Origin: Adiantum capillus-veneris | Taxonomy: Eukaryota > Streptophyta > Polypodiopsida > Polypodiales > Pteridaceae | Length of the DNA stretch: 64,000 bases | Reading direction: 5' to 3' | NCBI GenBank assembly: GCA_014529385.2 | Contig: CM043951.1 | Coordinates: 111,869,469 to 111,933,468, forward strand | Part shown: positions 32,461 through 44,705 of the stretch, piece after piece | Numbering within the stretch: the first letter of the stretch is position 1 | Layout of the letters: each line of letters starts with the position of its first letter | Position numbers and translations under genes: made by a program | Notes under the pieces: generated by a model | What the model was told of the DNA's origin: nothing | Databases searched by the model: none | Seen by the model: only the letters and a program-made list of their open reading frames with translations

Positions 32461-34440
32461 TCGATAAGCTAAGCTAGTGAGTATAGGATGTTAAGAAAAG
32501 AGTAATTTCACTACTAATTTCATCGATTTTTGAGTGTGGGTAACTCAATATTTGGTTTGATTTCATGATTCTTGTGCAAGTAATTGAAGCTAAAATTTGA
32601 GTTATGAATACATCAAATCCCCAATTCCACTAATTTCATACTAACCATTACTAATTTTGCTTCATTTTCATGCTAACTATAATAATTTTATGTTATTTTT
32701 TACTATTTTTTGACTAGCTTCGCTTACCTAACCGCTAAAATTGAAGTGTAATGTATGTTAAATCCCCTTGTAAGAGATGGAATTATCACTCTAATAAAGT
32801 GAATTGTGCTAATTTATGCCTAATTTGATGAAGTTGAGTGTTTGATTTTTGGCCTACAATGGTCAATTTTTGGGCTGATTTGATGGTGCACACCGTCTTC
32901 ACGTGGAGCAAAGAAATATCTTGGAATGTGATTACAATGTAAGTGCACTCACTTGCTCATGTCAATTCTTGATTGATTAATGAGGTTCATTGTGGTCTAA
33001 TTATTTACTTAAATTAGATGTGTAACTGAATTGACCTACACTTTGCACCTAATATTGATTCACTTGGAATGAAATTGATGGTCAAATTTTGACTAATGAA
33101 CTTTATGTGTGTCAAGATAATGCTTAATTCTCATCAAGAATCCATGTGTGTATAAAAATCATTGTGTGTGTAATGCACCAAAGAGGAAAAAAACTGCAAT
33201 AAAACTAAGTGTGTGTGTACCTAATCTTGATTGTCTGCATGCATAGAAATTGATGGAATTTGATGATATGTGAGCATGAAATCATGTAATTGATGTGCAT
33301 GTTAGCCTAATTCAATCATTGGATAATCCTAAATGCCAAAAAATTGGGCAAAATCTGAGTGTGTGTGCCCATCCAAGACCACTTGATTTTCAATGATTGA
33401 TGGTCAATTGAGGCACCTCAAATGGTTTTTGATTGTGAAATTTGCATGAAAAGTGTGTGAAATCATTAGGTATAGCTTAAATGCATTGCCAATTAAGCCA
33501 AATTTGAACTTTTGTGCTTAAATTTTGAATGTGTGCATTGCTTGATTGGGTCAAAATAGTGTTAACTTTTTAGAAATTGAGCATGCATGCATTCAATTAT
33601 GCTTGATCAAGCTTGCAATTTGAGCATTGCAATGTGCAATTGATGGATTTTTTGCATATGATTTTGGTCTAAAGTTGGGTATGTGTGCCTACTCAATGGC
33701 ATTTGCTATTCAAATTGGTGATGTATAATTGGTAGCAATTACCAATTATGATGATTAGTAGACCTAAAGATTGGTGTGTGCATAATTTATCGATTTGGTA
33801 TTTGATATGAATGACTACATTTGTGCATAATTGGGGATGATTTAATGCAATACCAATGAGTTGACGTAACCAAATTGATTTGATAGGGTAAAACTTTTGC
33901 ATTGAACAATGTGCCTATTTGTGGCCCAACTCGAACTACGGGTATAGCTATGATAAACCTAATTAGGGTTGAATGAGCAATTCATTTTGTGATGATGGTT
34001 AAATGTGCTTTGGTTGGTCAAGAAGAAGATAATCACTCAAAATTTTCATAGGCATTTCTCAATTGGTGGATTTGCAAACAAAGCTTTGTGCATGAGTCTA
34101 ACAAATCACCCGTTTGAAGTAAGATGGATAAGAGATTTTGAAATTTTGAAGAGCAATTGACGTAATTTTCATTGTATAATCAAGTGTGCATCTTGCTTTC
34201 ATGTGTGTGTAGAAGGCCACATTATTAACGGCTACAAGCATTGGGAATGGGCTTTATGCATATACAAATCTCAATTACATGGGTATGTTGAATCAAGCAT
34301 AAGAGTGAAAGCAGAATGAATGAGAACTCAAAATGTCTGTGCTTAACACAAGGGTGAAAATTGAAATAAAGGTCTAGAGTTTGTGTATTCAAAAAATGGT
34401 TAAAAGGAGGAATAAGATCCTAGTGGTGTTGCATGGATCC
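32461..34440 (+). other. AT-rich leader-like region with faint ~300-bp repeats, no gene
   Basis: Nearly 2 kb without a convincing frame. A unit around GTGTGTGCC..(A/T)C.CAA...TTTG.T.TTCA recurs near 33360 and 33678 (318 bp apart), with a weaker relative near 33208. Together with the primer site just upstream, this fits the untranslated leader of a decayed gypsy element like the one at 56351-58751. Confidence 0.45.
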
Positions 34441-34494
34441 ACACACACACAAAATAAGTGTGGAAACACTTTTATGGCCCGACACGTTTTCCCT

Positions 34495-35400
34495 CTACAC
34501 CCATGCCCGACCGCAAAAAGTGTCAGAGCGCATTGATTTCTGGCGCGCAAGCACTGTATGAAGTTGCAGCTGAATGTTGTTGTAGGCAGCGCCCTGAAGC
34601 AAGTGCAAGAGGGTGTGCAGCTCGCAGGCCTTCTCCTTGCTAAAGAAGCCGGGAATTTGATTTGCTTCGGCCGTTGCCGCCTCTATGTGCACCGTAGTAT
34701 TGCTTATAATTGCTTCATGGCGCTGGCAGCTAGGGTTAGTTGTAGCTAATTCCAGGGCTAGGCTTGCATGATGAAGAGGCGCTCGGGTTGCAGATGCCTC
34801 ATCAATATGCGTATCACCAGCAGCTGAGCCCACCTTATAAATGCACACCTTCTTGCTAGGCACAATATTATCGCCTGCTCGTCCGTGTGCGATCAGACCT
34901 GCGCTCTCTAGCTGTATTAAAGCGGACCTCTTCTTTGATGCTGGAATTTGTATGCCCAGCTTTCTGGCTTGTCGAAGCTGAAAAAAATCCAGTTCTTGCT
35001 CATCCTGCTTCGTCGCAAGCCCCCATTCCTCCTCCTTCACCTTCGCACGTTCCTGCTGCGCATTTTTCTTGGCACGCTGGCGCTCCTCACGAGTTGAGAA
35101 GGCGGGGTTCACACGTAGCTGCTGCCCCTTGCAGATGGCCACGCCAATTTGGTTGCGTTGCGCGCTGCCAGCCGTCTCCACGTCGCTAAACTGGCAGAAA
35201 CCTTGTGGCGGCCTGAGGCGCTGTCCACCACCAGCCGGAAACACGCAACAGGCCCAAACACTGAAAGAACCTCTGCCAGCTCCTCCTCCGTCGTATACTT
35301 GGGGATGTTTCCACGAACACGCGCGCTCCCACATCCTTTTTGCGGTCTGACACTTTTTGATTTGGATTGGAGGGCACACACATCCATACTCACACACACT
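34495..35400 (-). pseudogene. CstF64-like RNA-recognition-motif gene fragment, frameshifted
   Basis: On the minus strand the first half of an RRM (VRGNIPKYTTEEELAEVL, then GPVACFRLVVDSASGRHK) is read from about 35330 to 35205. The second half (GFCQFSDVETAGSAQRNQ, then GQQLRVNPAFS) continues in another frame. The order matches the RRM of cleavage stimulation factor subunit 2 (CstF64): GNIPY, GPVVSFRLV, KGYGFCEY, ETALSA. The RNP1 strand is where a few bases are lost. Downstream is a Lys/Glu/Gln-rich stretch (EERQRAKKNAQQERAKVKEE) that I cannot assign. The region is richer in G+C than its neighbours. It is probably a host gene fragment or processed copy. Confidence 0.6.
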
Positions 35401-35999
35401 CTCTCGCCTGGCTACTTGCTCGTCGTGACCCCACCCAGTTGCCTTGCCCGTTTTGGTGCACACCCCACAAGCCAAGCCATAGATGCGGCTCTCATGGACT
35501 CGACAACCCCTGACTCCCTTGCTACCCATGAAATCCACTTGCTTTAAAGTGTTGATGACTCTGCTCTCTTGCCTTTACAATGCTACTGAGAACACCCCAC
35601 GTCACACACACAAAATCTCTCAAGGCCTATCGACCTGCTTTGTAGCACGATGCATACGCGGCGTTACCATAGCACATAAGCAGTTTCCTTCCAAACCCTG
35701 CTACAGCCTAATGAGCTTGCAACTTGGCATGCCTTCAAAAGCTCACAAGTCACAACACACACACACACTCACTGTCTCTCTTCCAATTCCAGAGTCGCAC
35801 GCGTTGCTCTTGCACTGGTTGTTGGACCCACACACACACACACTAAAGCAGCCACCTTGTCTCTTTCCTAGCTGCTATCGGGTAATACCTGCACAATATA
35901 CACAACCCACTGCCTGGAACTTGACACACACACACACAAGCTCCCATTCTTGCAAAGTCCTCGACTCACAGAAGATATCCATGCCCAGCTTGAGTCAAT

Positions 36000-36042
<43 letters not shown>

Positions 36043-36346
36043 CTGACTCCGCCACACAACCCACCAAGCTTGGCTACATCAACACACACACCCTGTTCAA
36101 CTAGAAGCCAAACCAAGGTCGGCTACCATATGTAGTACAAGCCAAACAATACACTCACACACCCATGATGCCCTGTGGACCTGCCTGGCTTGCTGGCTCA
36201 TTCCAGCCTTAAAAAATGGCTTGTGACACCCTGACTCGGCTTGTCTCACACTCCATCACACGCCCATGAGTTTTTCCATCACACCCTGACTCGGCTTGTC
36301 TCGCACAGCTGCATCCCGCAGAGCATTAAAAATTGAAATAAAACAA
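35401..36346. other. CA-rich flank with CT microsatellite, no gene
   Basis: Many short (CA)n runs and a (CT)n tract at 36001-36039. A direct repeat of CACCCTGACTCGGCTTGTCTC lies at about 36227 and 36283. No supported gene. Confidence 0.6.
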
Positions 36347-36362
36347 AAAGTTCTTGTTTTTT

Positions 36363-36981
36363 TGAAGAGAGTGTAAATTGAATATTAGAGACAAACAGAA
36401 AAGAGATACAAAGGATCCTCAGGAGGGGGGAGGATCATCCCCAGACAAAAGTCATATACAATCTTTCATTCTGAATCTGATTGGGGAGTAGAATCTGGGA
36501 ATCACTTTATCCCATAGCTGCCATCTCAATGATTTTTGAAGAGAGGTAATACTGTTCTCCTTAGAGAAAACTTGGTTAACCTCAAGACACAGATTTGTAG
36601 CTATTTTGAACATATCATGAAGGAGCAGCTGAAATGGGAAGGAAGAGGGTTCTCCAAAAACAGCAGAATTTCTCTCAAGCCATATGTACCAGATTATAGC
36701 ACCTCTCCATTTGTTCCATAGGGGAACATCTAGACCTTTGCAATCCCCCAAGAGAAAGTCTCTATATCCCAGAATCCTGTTAGTGACAAGCTTAGCCAGC
36801 TTGAGAAGTATACAAGATATCCTTTTGTTACTTCTGCAGTTAAGGAACAAGTGAGGACAGTCCTCTATGGCTGCTTTGCACCTGCAGCAGATCCCATTGC
36901 TTACTCCAATCCTGACAGCTCTGGCACCAGTCCATATGCCTTGATGCATCAGCAGCCAGAGCAGTACACTATGCTTACATT
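36363..36981 (-). mobile_element. 5'-truncated LINE (non-LTR) fragment with target duplication
   Basis: About 0.6 kb flanked by the 16-bp duplication AAAGTTCTTGTTTTTT (36347-36362 and 36982-36997). The minus strand encodes the zinc-binding C-terminus typical of plant LINE reverse transcriptases (zf-RVT): GICCRCKAAIEDCPHLFLNC at about 36890-36831, then IIWYIWLERNSAVF. The frame is open for 165 codons (36949-36452). Only the 3' end of the element was copied, as is usual for LINEs. Confidence 0.82.
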
Positions 36982-36997
36982 AAAGTTCTTGTTTTTT

Positions 36998-37510
36998 AAT
37001 GGAATACAAGGGGCTTCTCACCACCCTCCTTCAAAAGAGGGAAAACAAAAGAAAACCAAATCGTGTCTTTTAGATGTTTTAAATGACCTTATGCCGGAGT
37101 TGGCCTTTGCCACAGAAAAGGAAAGAATACTCCGTGATGCTTGGTCAAAGAGTGTGCTTTAAACTTTGGGCTTGGCATTGCTTGTTATAATTTTGTGCTT
37201 GATTTGAATGTAAAAACCACGCAAAACACTAAATTTGAGCATTTTGATAGCCAAAAGGCATAAAAAAGGTCAGAACTAAGCGAAGGGAGACCTTGGGTAG
37301 CCACTAAACCCCATATTTGCCTGGACTTGACTGTGCTACAACTTGAATTCATTAGCAAAGGTCAGAAGCAAGGAAAGGGAGACCTTGGGAAGCCTCTAAA
37401 CCCCTATTCGCTTGGTTTTGACTCCACTACATGACTTGTAATTACATCATCACACGGGTCTCTGATGTTAGTTAATAGGAGATGCTAAAGTCCCGACCTT
37501 ATGGATGCAC
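36998..37510. other. No gene; short imperfect direct repeat
   Basis: Holds two copies, about 91 bp apart, of a unit around AGGTCAGAA...AGGGAGACCTTGGG.AGCC.CTAAACCCC (37268 and 37359). The right boundary is the LTR of copia-4. Confidence 0.6.
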
Positions 37511-39516
37511 TGCTGGAGCTATATATGGCTCACTCTACTCAACTTGGTCTCACCTATATATTTGTATGTGCTCGTCAATATGAATCAGTCTTTGGGAGCG
37601 TACATGATGTGTCTCTTGTCTTGTCTCTCTCTCTTTCTATCTACATCTCAACGTGGTATCAGAGTGGTAACGATCACACGCGGATTCAATTCATGGTGAC
37701 AAAACAGTATGTGTATGTGATTCGCATGTAAGATTCAAAATTGCTCCAAATTTTATTTTGAGGATTGATTCTTGCTAATTTGGTTGTTTTGTGTTAAGAA
37801 GAATATGATTAGTGTTTTTTGTGGTGTTTGTTGCTAATGGATATAATGAATCATTGATTACATTTTCTTGTTGATTTGTTTTTTGACACCCTGAGGGGGT
37901 CTTTTGCTCAAATTTTGAAGAAACAGGAAAAGCGAAATGGAGTGCAGCACAATGGCAGTGGTACTTTTCATCCAAAACTTGTTTGTCTCCTCGATCTCTT
38001 TGATTTGAGTTCTAGGTTTGCGTCAATCGGAGTTCGCTATAGACAGTTATGATGTTTTTACTGTAATTGAACTTGACGCAGCTTTCGTCCTCGTGCCTCT
38101 TCGTGAAGCGTCCGTGATCCTTTTTCTAATTTTGACATCAACTTTTTTGAGCAAATTTAACTTTTTGCTATTCATATCATGGCCATCAATCTTGCCTCTT
38201 ACGTCACTCTATTTTGAGAACTCTTTTATTATTAACATCTCCTTTTCCTTGATTTTTTGGGTGACATCTCTCACATCTTTGGACGTTTATTGAGCATCTT
38301 GCTTGCGTTTATCGTTGACAGAACACAATCGTTATATTTCTCTCATTCTTAATTGTAGCCTTCACCATATATGGTGCGCAGATTCTGCTATCTTATCTTA
38401 TATGTCTTCTCGCAACCAGATATGGCTATGACTATTCTCGTCAATGGCTTTCCTTATGGCCAGTGTTTTGTTCCTCCTTTCCAAGGCCGAGGATTTTGAA
38501 GCTAGAAAGCAAAGATGTTGTTAATTCTTGAAGGCGATGAACTCTCTCACGTTGTTTTTGGAAATCGTGTTTGTACGCCTCAGCCTGTTGATACGGATCG
38601 TGATAACATGGTTATCATTGAAGGACATATATTTAAAGATTGGAATGTTGTGTATACGGATTAGCAATGACGTGATAAATCAACTCGTCGGTATATTGTT
38701 TTTGCTCTTACTAAATCCCTTTTGCTTGATATGTATGAACTATCTACTTTCCAATACGTATGGAAGTACCTTATTACAAACTTTAAGAAGAAACCTGTTA
38801 CAAAAATACTTTATTTGAGAGGGTTGCTTTTTAACAAGTTACAATATGAAGTTGGTATTACCATGACGGGACATATTGAGTCTTTCAAATCTATTATTAA
38901 TCAACTTGCTACTGCCGGTGATCCTGTTCCACAACAACAACTGATTACACTTCTTCTTGATACGGTGAAGGAATCCTCTTATGATAACATTGTTACTATT
39001 CTCTCTAATAAAGATGGTCTTGATTTCGACCAAGCCTATATGTCTTTAATTGAATACTCTCAATGTCAAGAACGATGTAATCCTGGTCATGATACACCTA
39101 TGATTTCACAAGAGGAGATTGAGTCACAACAGATAGAACGTGCCTTTTATGCTCGAGGCGTCCATTTCAACGAGGAAACCGCAGAGGTGGCCGTCGCCGT
39201 AATATTTTCTCTCGTCTTTAATTTCCTAATAAGAAATGTTCTTACTACTACAGAAATGTCCATACTAAAGATGATTGTTGGGCAAGTCAATATGATGGAC
39301 ACAATATTACCACGAAACAACCACGTTTATCTATAGAGTCTTCTTCTTCCTCTTGTGAATATTGTGGATGATCTGATCATCCCACTCATATATGCTATAA
39401 GCGTCGATTCAACATAGATCATAGTAGAGCATTTGCTACTAAGCATCGAAACAATATTGTACCAGAAACAAGCTGCATCCTATGTTCAATTGCTCCAGAC
39501 AAAATACTTCATGTAT
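37511..39516 (+). mobile_element. copia-4: decayed, 3'-truncated copy of the same copia family
   Basis: 5' LTR at 37511-37653 (143 bp; begins TGCTGG, ends CAACG, so both termini are mutated), primer site 37654-37665, then leader and gag with many substitutions, stops and frameshifts. A readable gag part is 38722-39156. Both zinc-knuckle regions are out of frame. Similarity stops at about 39516 after the protease-proximal motif (ATACTTCATGTA). There is no pol and no 3' LTR. It is clearly older than copia-1 to copia-3. Confidence 0.9.
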
Positions 39517-41590
39517 GTTGTGAAAAAAAAGGTCTTGCCAGAAAAGCACCGAGCTTTTGGCTGTGAGAGTTTGTGAAAGAGCTCTAAAAACTATATGAAG
39601 GAGTTAAATCATAGATTCCATGAAGTTTAGGGTTTGGAAGGAAGTGCAATCAAGAAGCCCCACTCTTTCTCCCTTGCACTCACACACTCAAAGAAAGAAT
39701 ATAGAAGAGAATATCAAAACAACACATAGATACAAAGATCAAGGCTATGGTCATATTGTATTACGGGTAATATAAAAGGGTTAATAGAGGAGTTAATGGC
39801 ATTCAATCTTTACCGACCAAACAGGCTACGAATTGTTCTTTGGAATTGTAGTTTTGCGCTTACCATAATATATATGTTTTGTCTAGTGATTGGGATTAAT
39901 TGTGTGTACAAATCCTCTTGGTTCATAGCAAGATAACTACACTTACGTTAAAAAAAAAATTATAGTTTATAAGAGGTAGTATGATGGGATCCGGTGAAAG
40001 AAGTATTTCATTGAGCTTTCCTGGGCCAAAGTAAAAACACTGTTGAAAGTGTATTTTACTGATAATTCATATGTTAATCCTAATAGATCGCACAGAGTGG
40101 AAGTGATAGAAATTTTCATCATGTGTATTATTCATCTAAGATAGTATGTGAGAAATTTAGATATGAGAGAAGTGAAGAGATGAGAAGTTTCCCTCCCAAG
40201 CCCTATTCTTACACGTAGGCAATAAGGATACTGTGAAGAGAGATGTACTTGTAGCAAAGAGGACCTATAATTTGTAGAGAGAATGAATTTCTAGAGTGAG
40301 AGAGATAGGTTTGGCTAGAGAGGAAGATGAAATTAGAGATATATGTTGGATTAGAGATATAACGTTGGATTAGAGTTGAAAAAGAAACCAACAAAATATC
40401 AAAGTAAAACACATCTTACTTGACAAACTCTCGGGAGTTGTTCACCATTATGATGGTGAGAGAACAAGAGGAAAGACTTCAACTTTGATTGATGCACCAA
40501 GTTCAAGACCTTATTTGATTATACTTGATCTTGCAAGGATAGCCTACAAGTATGGCTAGTTTTCCTCTAGGAGCAAGTGTAGGCTTACGCTTATGTTAAT
40601 GGCTAAGTACAACTAGGAACAATCCTCTCACTCACTCATGGATCATCTCATGAATTGATTTAATGGTTTTCAAGAAATAAGAGGTTACCTTTTAGAGGTG
40701 AAGGGAATCCCCAAGGGTTTACACAAGAAGAGAAGAGCTAGTTTGAACAGAAACTGGCAAAGTTTGAAATGAGTTGTCACTGCATGATGTGGGCAGACTG
40801 GGGTCCAGTATTTTGATCATATCTCCTCAACCATGGCTCCAAATAAGAAAGTAGATATATGGGCAAAAAATTCATCTCAGTAGCTACGACTCCCATTCTA
40901 TATATTTTTTCCAATTCAGATTGGAGCCTTGTGTAAAACATCATCAAAATAGGGTACATTTTTTGCAGCAAAAGTCTTCTTGTGGTCCCCTTAACCTAAA
41001 CTTCTATTTGATTCCAATGACACCTCATGCCATATGAGATCATGACATTTCTCCTTGACAAAGTTTTGTAAACATGCCATGCTTGAAATAATGCATTAAA
41101 ATAGGTGTATCTTTGAAAATCATGCGACCTAGTGTCCCACTAGGATTTGATTCCTTTCTAGTAGCTATTAAAAAGAGATATATGAAAAATATAAAAAATA
41201 CATAGAATATATATATATATATATATATTGAAAGTTACCCTAGATATAGTATCTAGCTAGGGTATGAGATAATAATGAGATAGTAGAAAAAAAGAATCAA
41301 TACTTTTTTCCCCAAGTTAAAGAGGCGGAGCTATTGATACTTTTTCCATAGTACTTTTTGATGGTTAAGTAAGAATATGTTACGCTTGAGATAAATAATA
41401 GGATGAGATAGAAAGCTTATTATTATACTTAGATATGCATATGAACATTATAAGAAACATAATTATGTATCTAAAAAGTTACAAGATAGATCTTGTAGCA
41501 TGCATTCCCACTATGTACGTGTCACAGCACGACATTCACCCCGCTAAACCTGCACATCTTCCGGTATGTGCCACATTCTCTCTTTGTAAG
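39517..41590. other. No gene seen, AT-rich
   Basis: About 2 kb with no frame I can support. It includes an (AT)n tract at about 41207-41229. The left edge, where copia-4 stops, begins TGTTGTGAAAAA and could be another insertion edge, but I found no matching end. Confidence 0.5.
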
Positions 41591-41591
41591 A

Positions 41592-42595
41592 TCAGCCCTC
41601 TTGTACATCTAACTTGCTTTCGTCTGCACTGGATAATTTCAAAGCTTCATCTTCACTTTGATCTTCACCTATGTTTTGCTCTTCCTCCTCATCAACATCT
41701 TCTGGATCATTGTCTCCTCTTCTCTTAGACATTTTGATATTTTTTTCCTGCGCAATGGAAATTTTTACTTTTGTACCATCTAGTTCAGACAAGCTATAAG
41801 TATTAGTTTCATGTACATGCTTTACAACATACGGTCCAAACCATCTTTTTGAGAACTTACACATGACTGTGTGCTGGTTATCAAGGCTACTATCATACAC
41901 TAAAACCCAGTCACCTTTGTCAATTTCTTTGCTCCTGAGCCGATGTCGCTTATCAAGTAGTCCTTGTTTTTTAACCTTGCATTTTTTTAGTTGTTCTTTT
42001 GAAACCTCGATGTCTCCTGGTCTTCTCTCTAGTTTCCTTATATGCAATGCAAGGAGACCTTCCCTGCTAAGCCCCTCTTTCCAAGGTAGTACATTCCATG
42101 TGGGAATTGTATCTTCAATCGGCATCACTGGCTTTTGACCATACATTATCTCCGTAGGCATGTAGCCAGCTATTGAGCTATGTGTTGTACGATCAGCCCA
42201 TAAAGCATATGGTAACTTTTTTGGCCATTCACCAACTCTTCCTTCACAAGACTTGGCCAAAGCTTTTATGATAGGAGGATGCCCTCTTTCACTCTTTCCA
42301 TTGCCTTCAGGGTTGTAAGCTGTAGTAAGAGAAAGCTTGATTCCTAATCTGGAAAAGAACTCCCTTGCTTCCTCGGCATCCAGTTCACCTCTATCTGCAA
42401 TGATCTTTCCCACACAACCATGACGGAAAATCACCTCATTAAGAAGGAATTTGCATACAGCTTCTGTGGTTTTTTCTCTTAATGCTCGCTCTTCAACCTG
42501 GTTAGTTAGGTCCTCTCATGCAAGAACCAAGTATCTCATCTGCAAAGTCCTAAAGGCATTGTGACTAGATCCACAACCCATTTATAGTGCATGGC
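41592..42595 (-). pseudogene. Ty3/gypsy integrase fragment
   Basis: Minus strand from about 42595: KWVVDLVTMPLGLC (first catalytic Asp), a frame change and a TGA, then EDLTNQVEERALREKTTE, KIIADRGELDAEEAREFF (second Asp), TTAYNPEGNGKSERGH (catalytic Glu), LPYALWADRTTHSS, and the C-terminal chromatin-proximal part KRWFGPYVVKHVHETNTY. It ends in an acidic tail at 41592. The frame is open for 280 codons from 42434. It inserts retroelement cDNA into the genome. The element's own LTRs were not found. Confidence 0.85.
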
Positions 42596-42869
42596 CAGTG
42601 GATATGTAGGGTGCAATCCACACAATGTTGGACATTTGAATACATTTGACAAGTTAGACACGACTCTACAAATTGAGATACATATTTATACATACCCTCC
42701 CACTAGTATTTTTCTTTCAACTTGGAGAATGTTGCCCACACACCCCTATTTCCAACCCATAAACTCTCATGAAACTCTTGCATGAGCTTTATTTGAGTCT
42801 CTTTTTTACATATAACCCGTTGTGGTATTGCACCCTTTTGTTTAGGATTCTTCCACAAGTAACCATCCC

Positions 42870-43794
42870 TCAAAAACTACCCATATGCTTTCCTGCGTGT
42901 ATCCTCCTGAATTCGTGTTCAGACCAATCATCCTGTTTTGCTAGAGTACTCAAATAGCTTCCAATAAGAATCCAATCACCTTCATAAATCTCTTTCAAGG
43001 AAAATTCAAGTAGATTAGACATGTAAACATTGTTACCTTTCAAATGAGACTTTGTGCCTACATCATCTCTATCGCCAATCATTTGTGACTCATCTTCATA
43101 CCTTGCCCTTGATAGCATATCTGCCACTCTATTGTCTTTACCTGCAATGCACTTAAATTTGGGATCTAAGAGCTTAATGTATGCAATCCACCACAACAAA
43201 GCAATGTCTGGCGTTGAGCAGCTTGTAATCATCCCAAGAAGTGGTAGACAATCTATTTCTACAACCACACATGCACCGATTAGGTACTCTTTCCCATTTT
43301 TCAAGGTTGTAACCATACCCCATAGCTCTCTCTTTATTTGTGAATGATGTTAGCTTTGTATGGTAGCCATAATTCATATGCACACTATGTAGACCAAAAA
43401 GGGAAAGAATACAAAAAGGATCAACCAGTGTTTGAATAGCCCACATAACAGCTCATAGAAGTGCGTCTAGTGATAGATCAGAAAGGATGGTTCATTTCAA
43501 AGGAAAGAATCTATTATAGCCCATCCTCTCTAGAGCTGAACTATATTACCAGAGTGAACCCAGAAATCTCTTCAGAGCCAAATTCTCCTGCATTAGAAAC
43601 TAAGCTTCGATGTTGTGACCAAAAATAGCATATACTTTGACCAAAATAGTCGTAGATATAGACGAGAGTCTAGCATCTATGATGCCTTGGGTCCTGAAAC
43701 CACATAAGCTCATATCATAGGAGACCCATGGGATAGACAATATCAGGGAAAAGATAATGCTATCTACAGCTTCACTTGGGGAATAATCTATCAT
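42870..43794 (-). pseudogene. Ty3/gypsy RNase H fragment, frameshifted
   Basis: Lies upstream of the integrase on the same strand, as in gypsy elements. Weak start near 43790 (IDYSPSEAVDSIIFSL), a gap, then SFTNKERAMGYGY, KEYLIGACVVVEIDCLP, WWIAYIKLLDPKFKCIAGKD and NRVADMLSRARYED, the standard end of the RNase H domain. At least two frame changes are visible. About 270 bp separate it from the integrase. Confidence 0.75.
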
Positions 43795-44705
43795 GCTTCA
43801 TTGAGATATATGGAAACTATGCAGAAGGTTTACAGATGGCAAACATCAATTGTGCTATCCAAATTTTTCGTTCACAATCCCAAAAGGTAAGACTCAACTA
43901 GAGCCAAACAGTTTTGAGCTCTCACAATGAAGCATGCTATAGTGAGCACCCTACAAAGAGGGGAGCTGCAAATTCATCAAGCTCAGCTCTAGTGCCAGAA
44001 AATGCTACACGAGGGTGAAAGCATGAATAGGTGGAAACCTATATATGTGATATAATTAAATAGCATAGCATGACATTGGGGGTGTGGTCACTGGTGCCAT
44101 ATTTCAGGCGTCCAAATTTATATTCTAAAAAATGTTATACTGAAAAATTCAGCCTTCACACACCCACTTTGTTTCATGAGTAGTTAGCAGTTTCAAACAC
44201 CATGCCCCCCCCCGACCCCCCGCCCCTCTCTCTCACGCGCGCATGCTCAAGGTCTACTATGCTTAGAGCTACCACTATGCAAGCTTGGCTGCTTCAAGGA
44301 CGATTGCAGTAACCGCCCTCTTCTCTTCGAGGTATGTCTTTCCCATTGAACATGTACACTCTCTACTGCTTGAGCACGTGCGCCCCACCTGGGATCATTT
44401 AGCTACATTAAGCTGCATTTGGAGCTGCATGAATGCCACACCTTGCTCATTTGCAACAAGAGGCGAGCAAAACCTAATGCTGCTCCTAGCTGCATGAGAG
44501 GACATAGACTCGTGAGGTAATTTTCTAGTCCACAAGCTGCATGCAACCTTGGGGCAAATCCCATAGCACATCGCCTTGGATGCCTTTCTTACAAGAGCAG
44601 GCCCATGAAGTTCTTGTTTCTTTTTAGCAGGGATGATAAGCGAGGGCACACCACATCTCATAAGTTCATTAGATGATGCGCAAGTATATCACTTAAGACT
44701 GCATC
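43795..44705. other. No gene seen; C-rich tract
   Basis: No supported frame. A C-rich tract interrupted by G and A lies at about 44204-44228. This is the left flank of the two-gene region that follows. Confidence 0.5.

Noticed and set aside
32184-32477. Small plus-strand protein of 97 residues
   Set aside because: It overlaps the proposed LTR end and primer site and matches no family; likely a chance frame.
34887-35547. Plus-strand frames opposite the RRM fragment
   Set aside because: They are antisense shadows of the minus-strand CstF64-like sequence in a G+C-richer stretch.
39517-41590. A further LTR beginning TGTTGTGAAAAA at the point where copia-4 stops
   Set aside because: No matching right end, primer site or second copy could be found in the window.
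43600-44661. Independent small genes in this interval
   Set aside because: Part is the decayed start of the minus-strand gypsy RNase H; the rest shows no domain or coherent frame.
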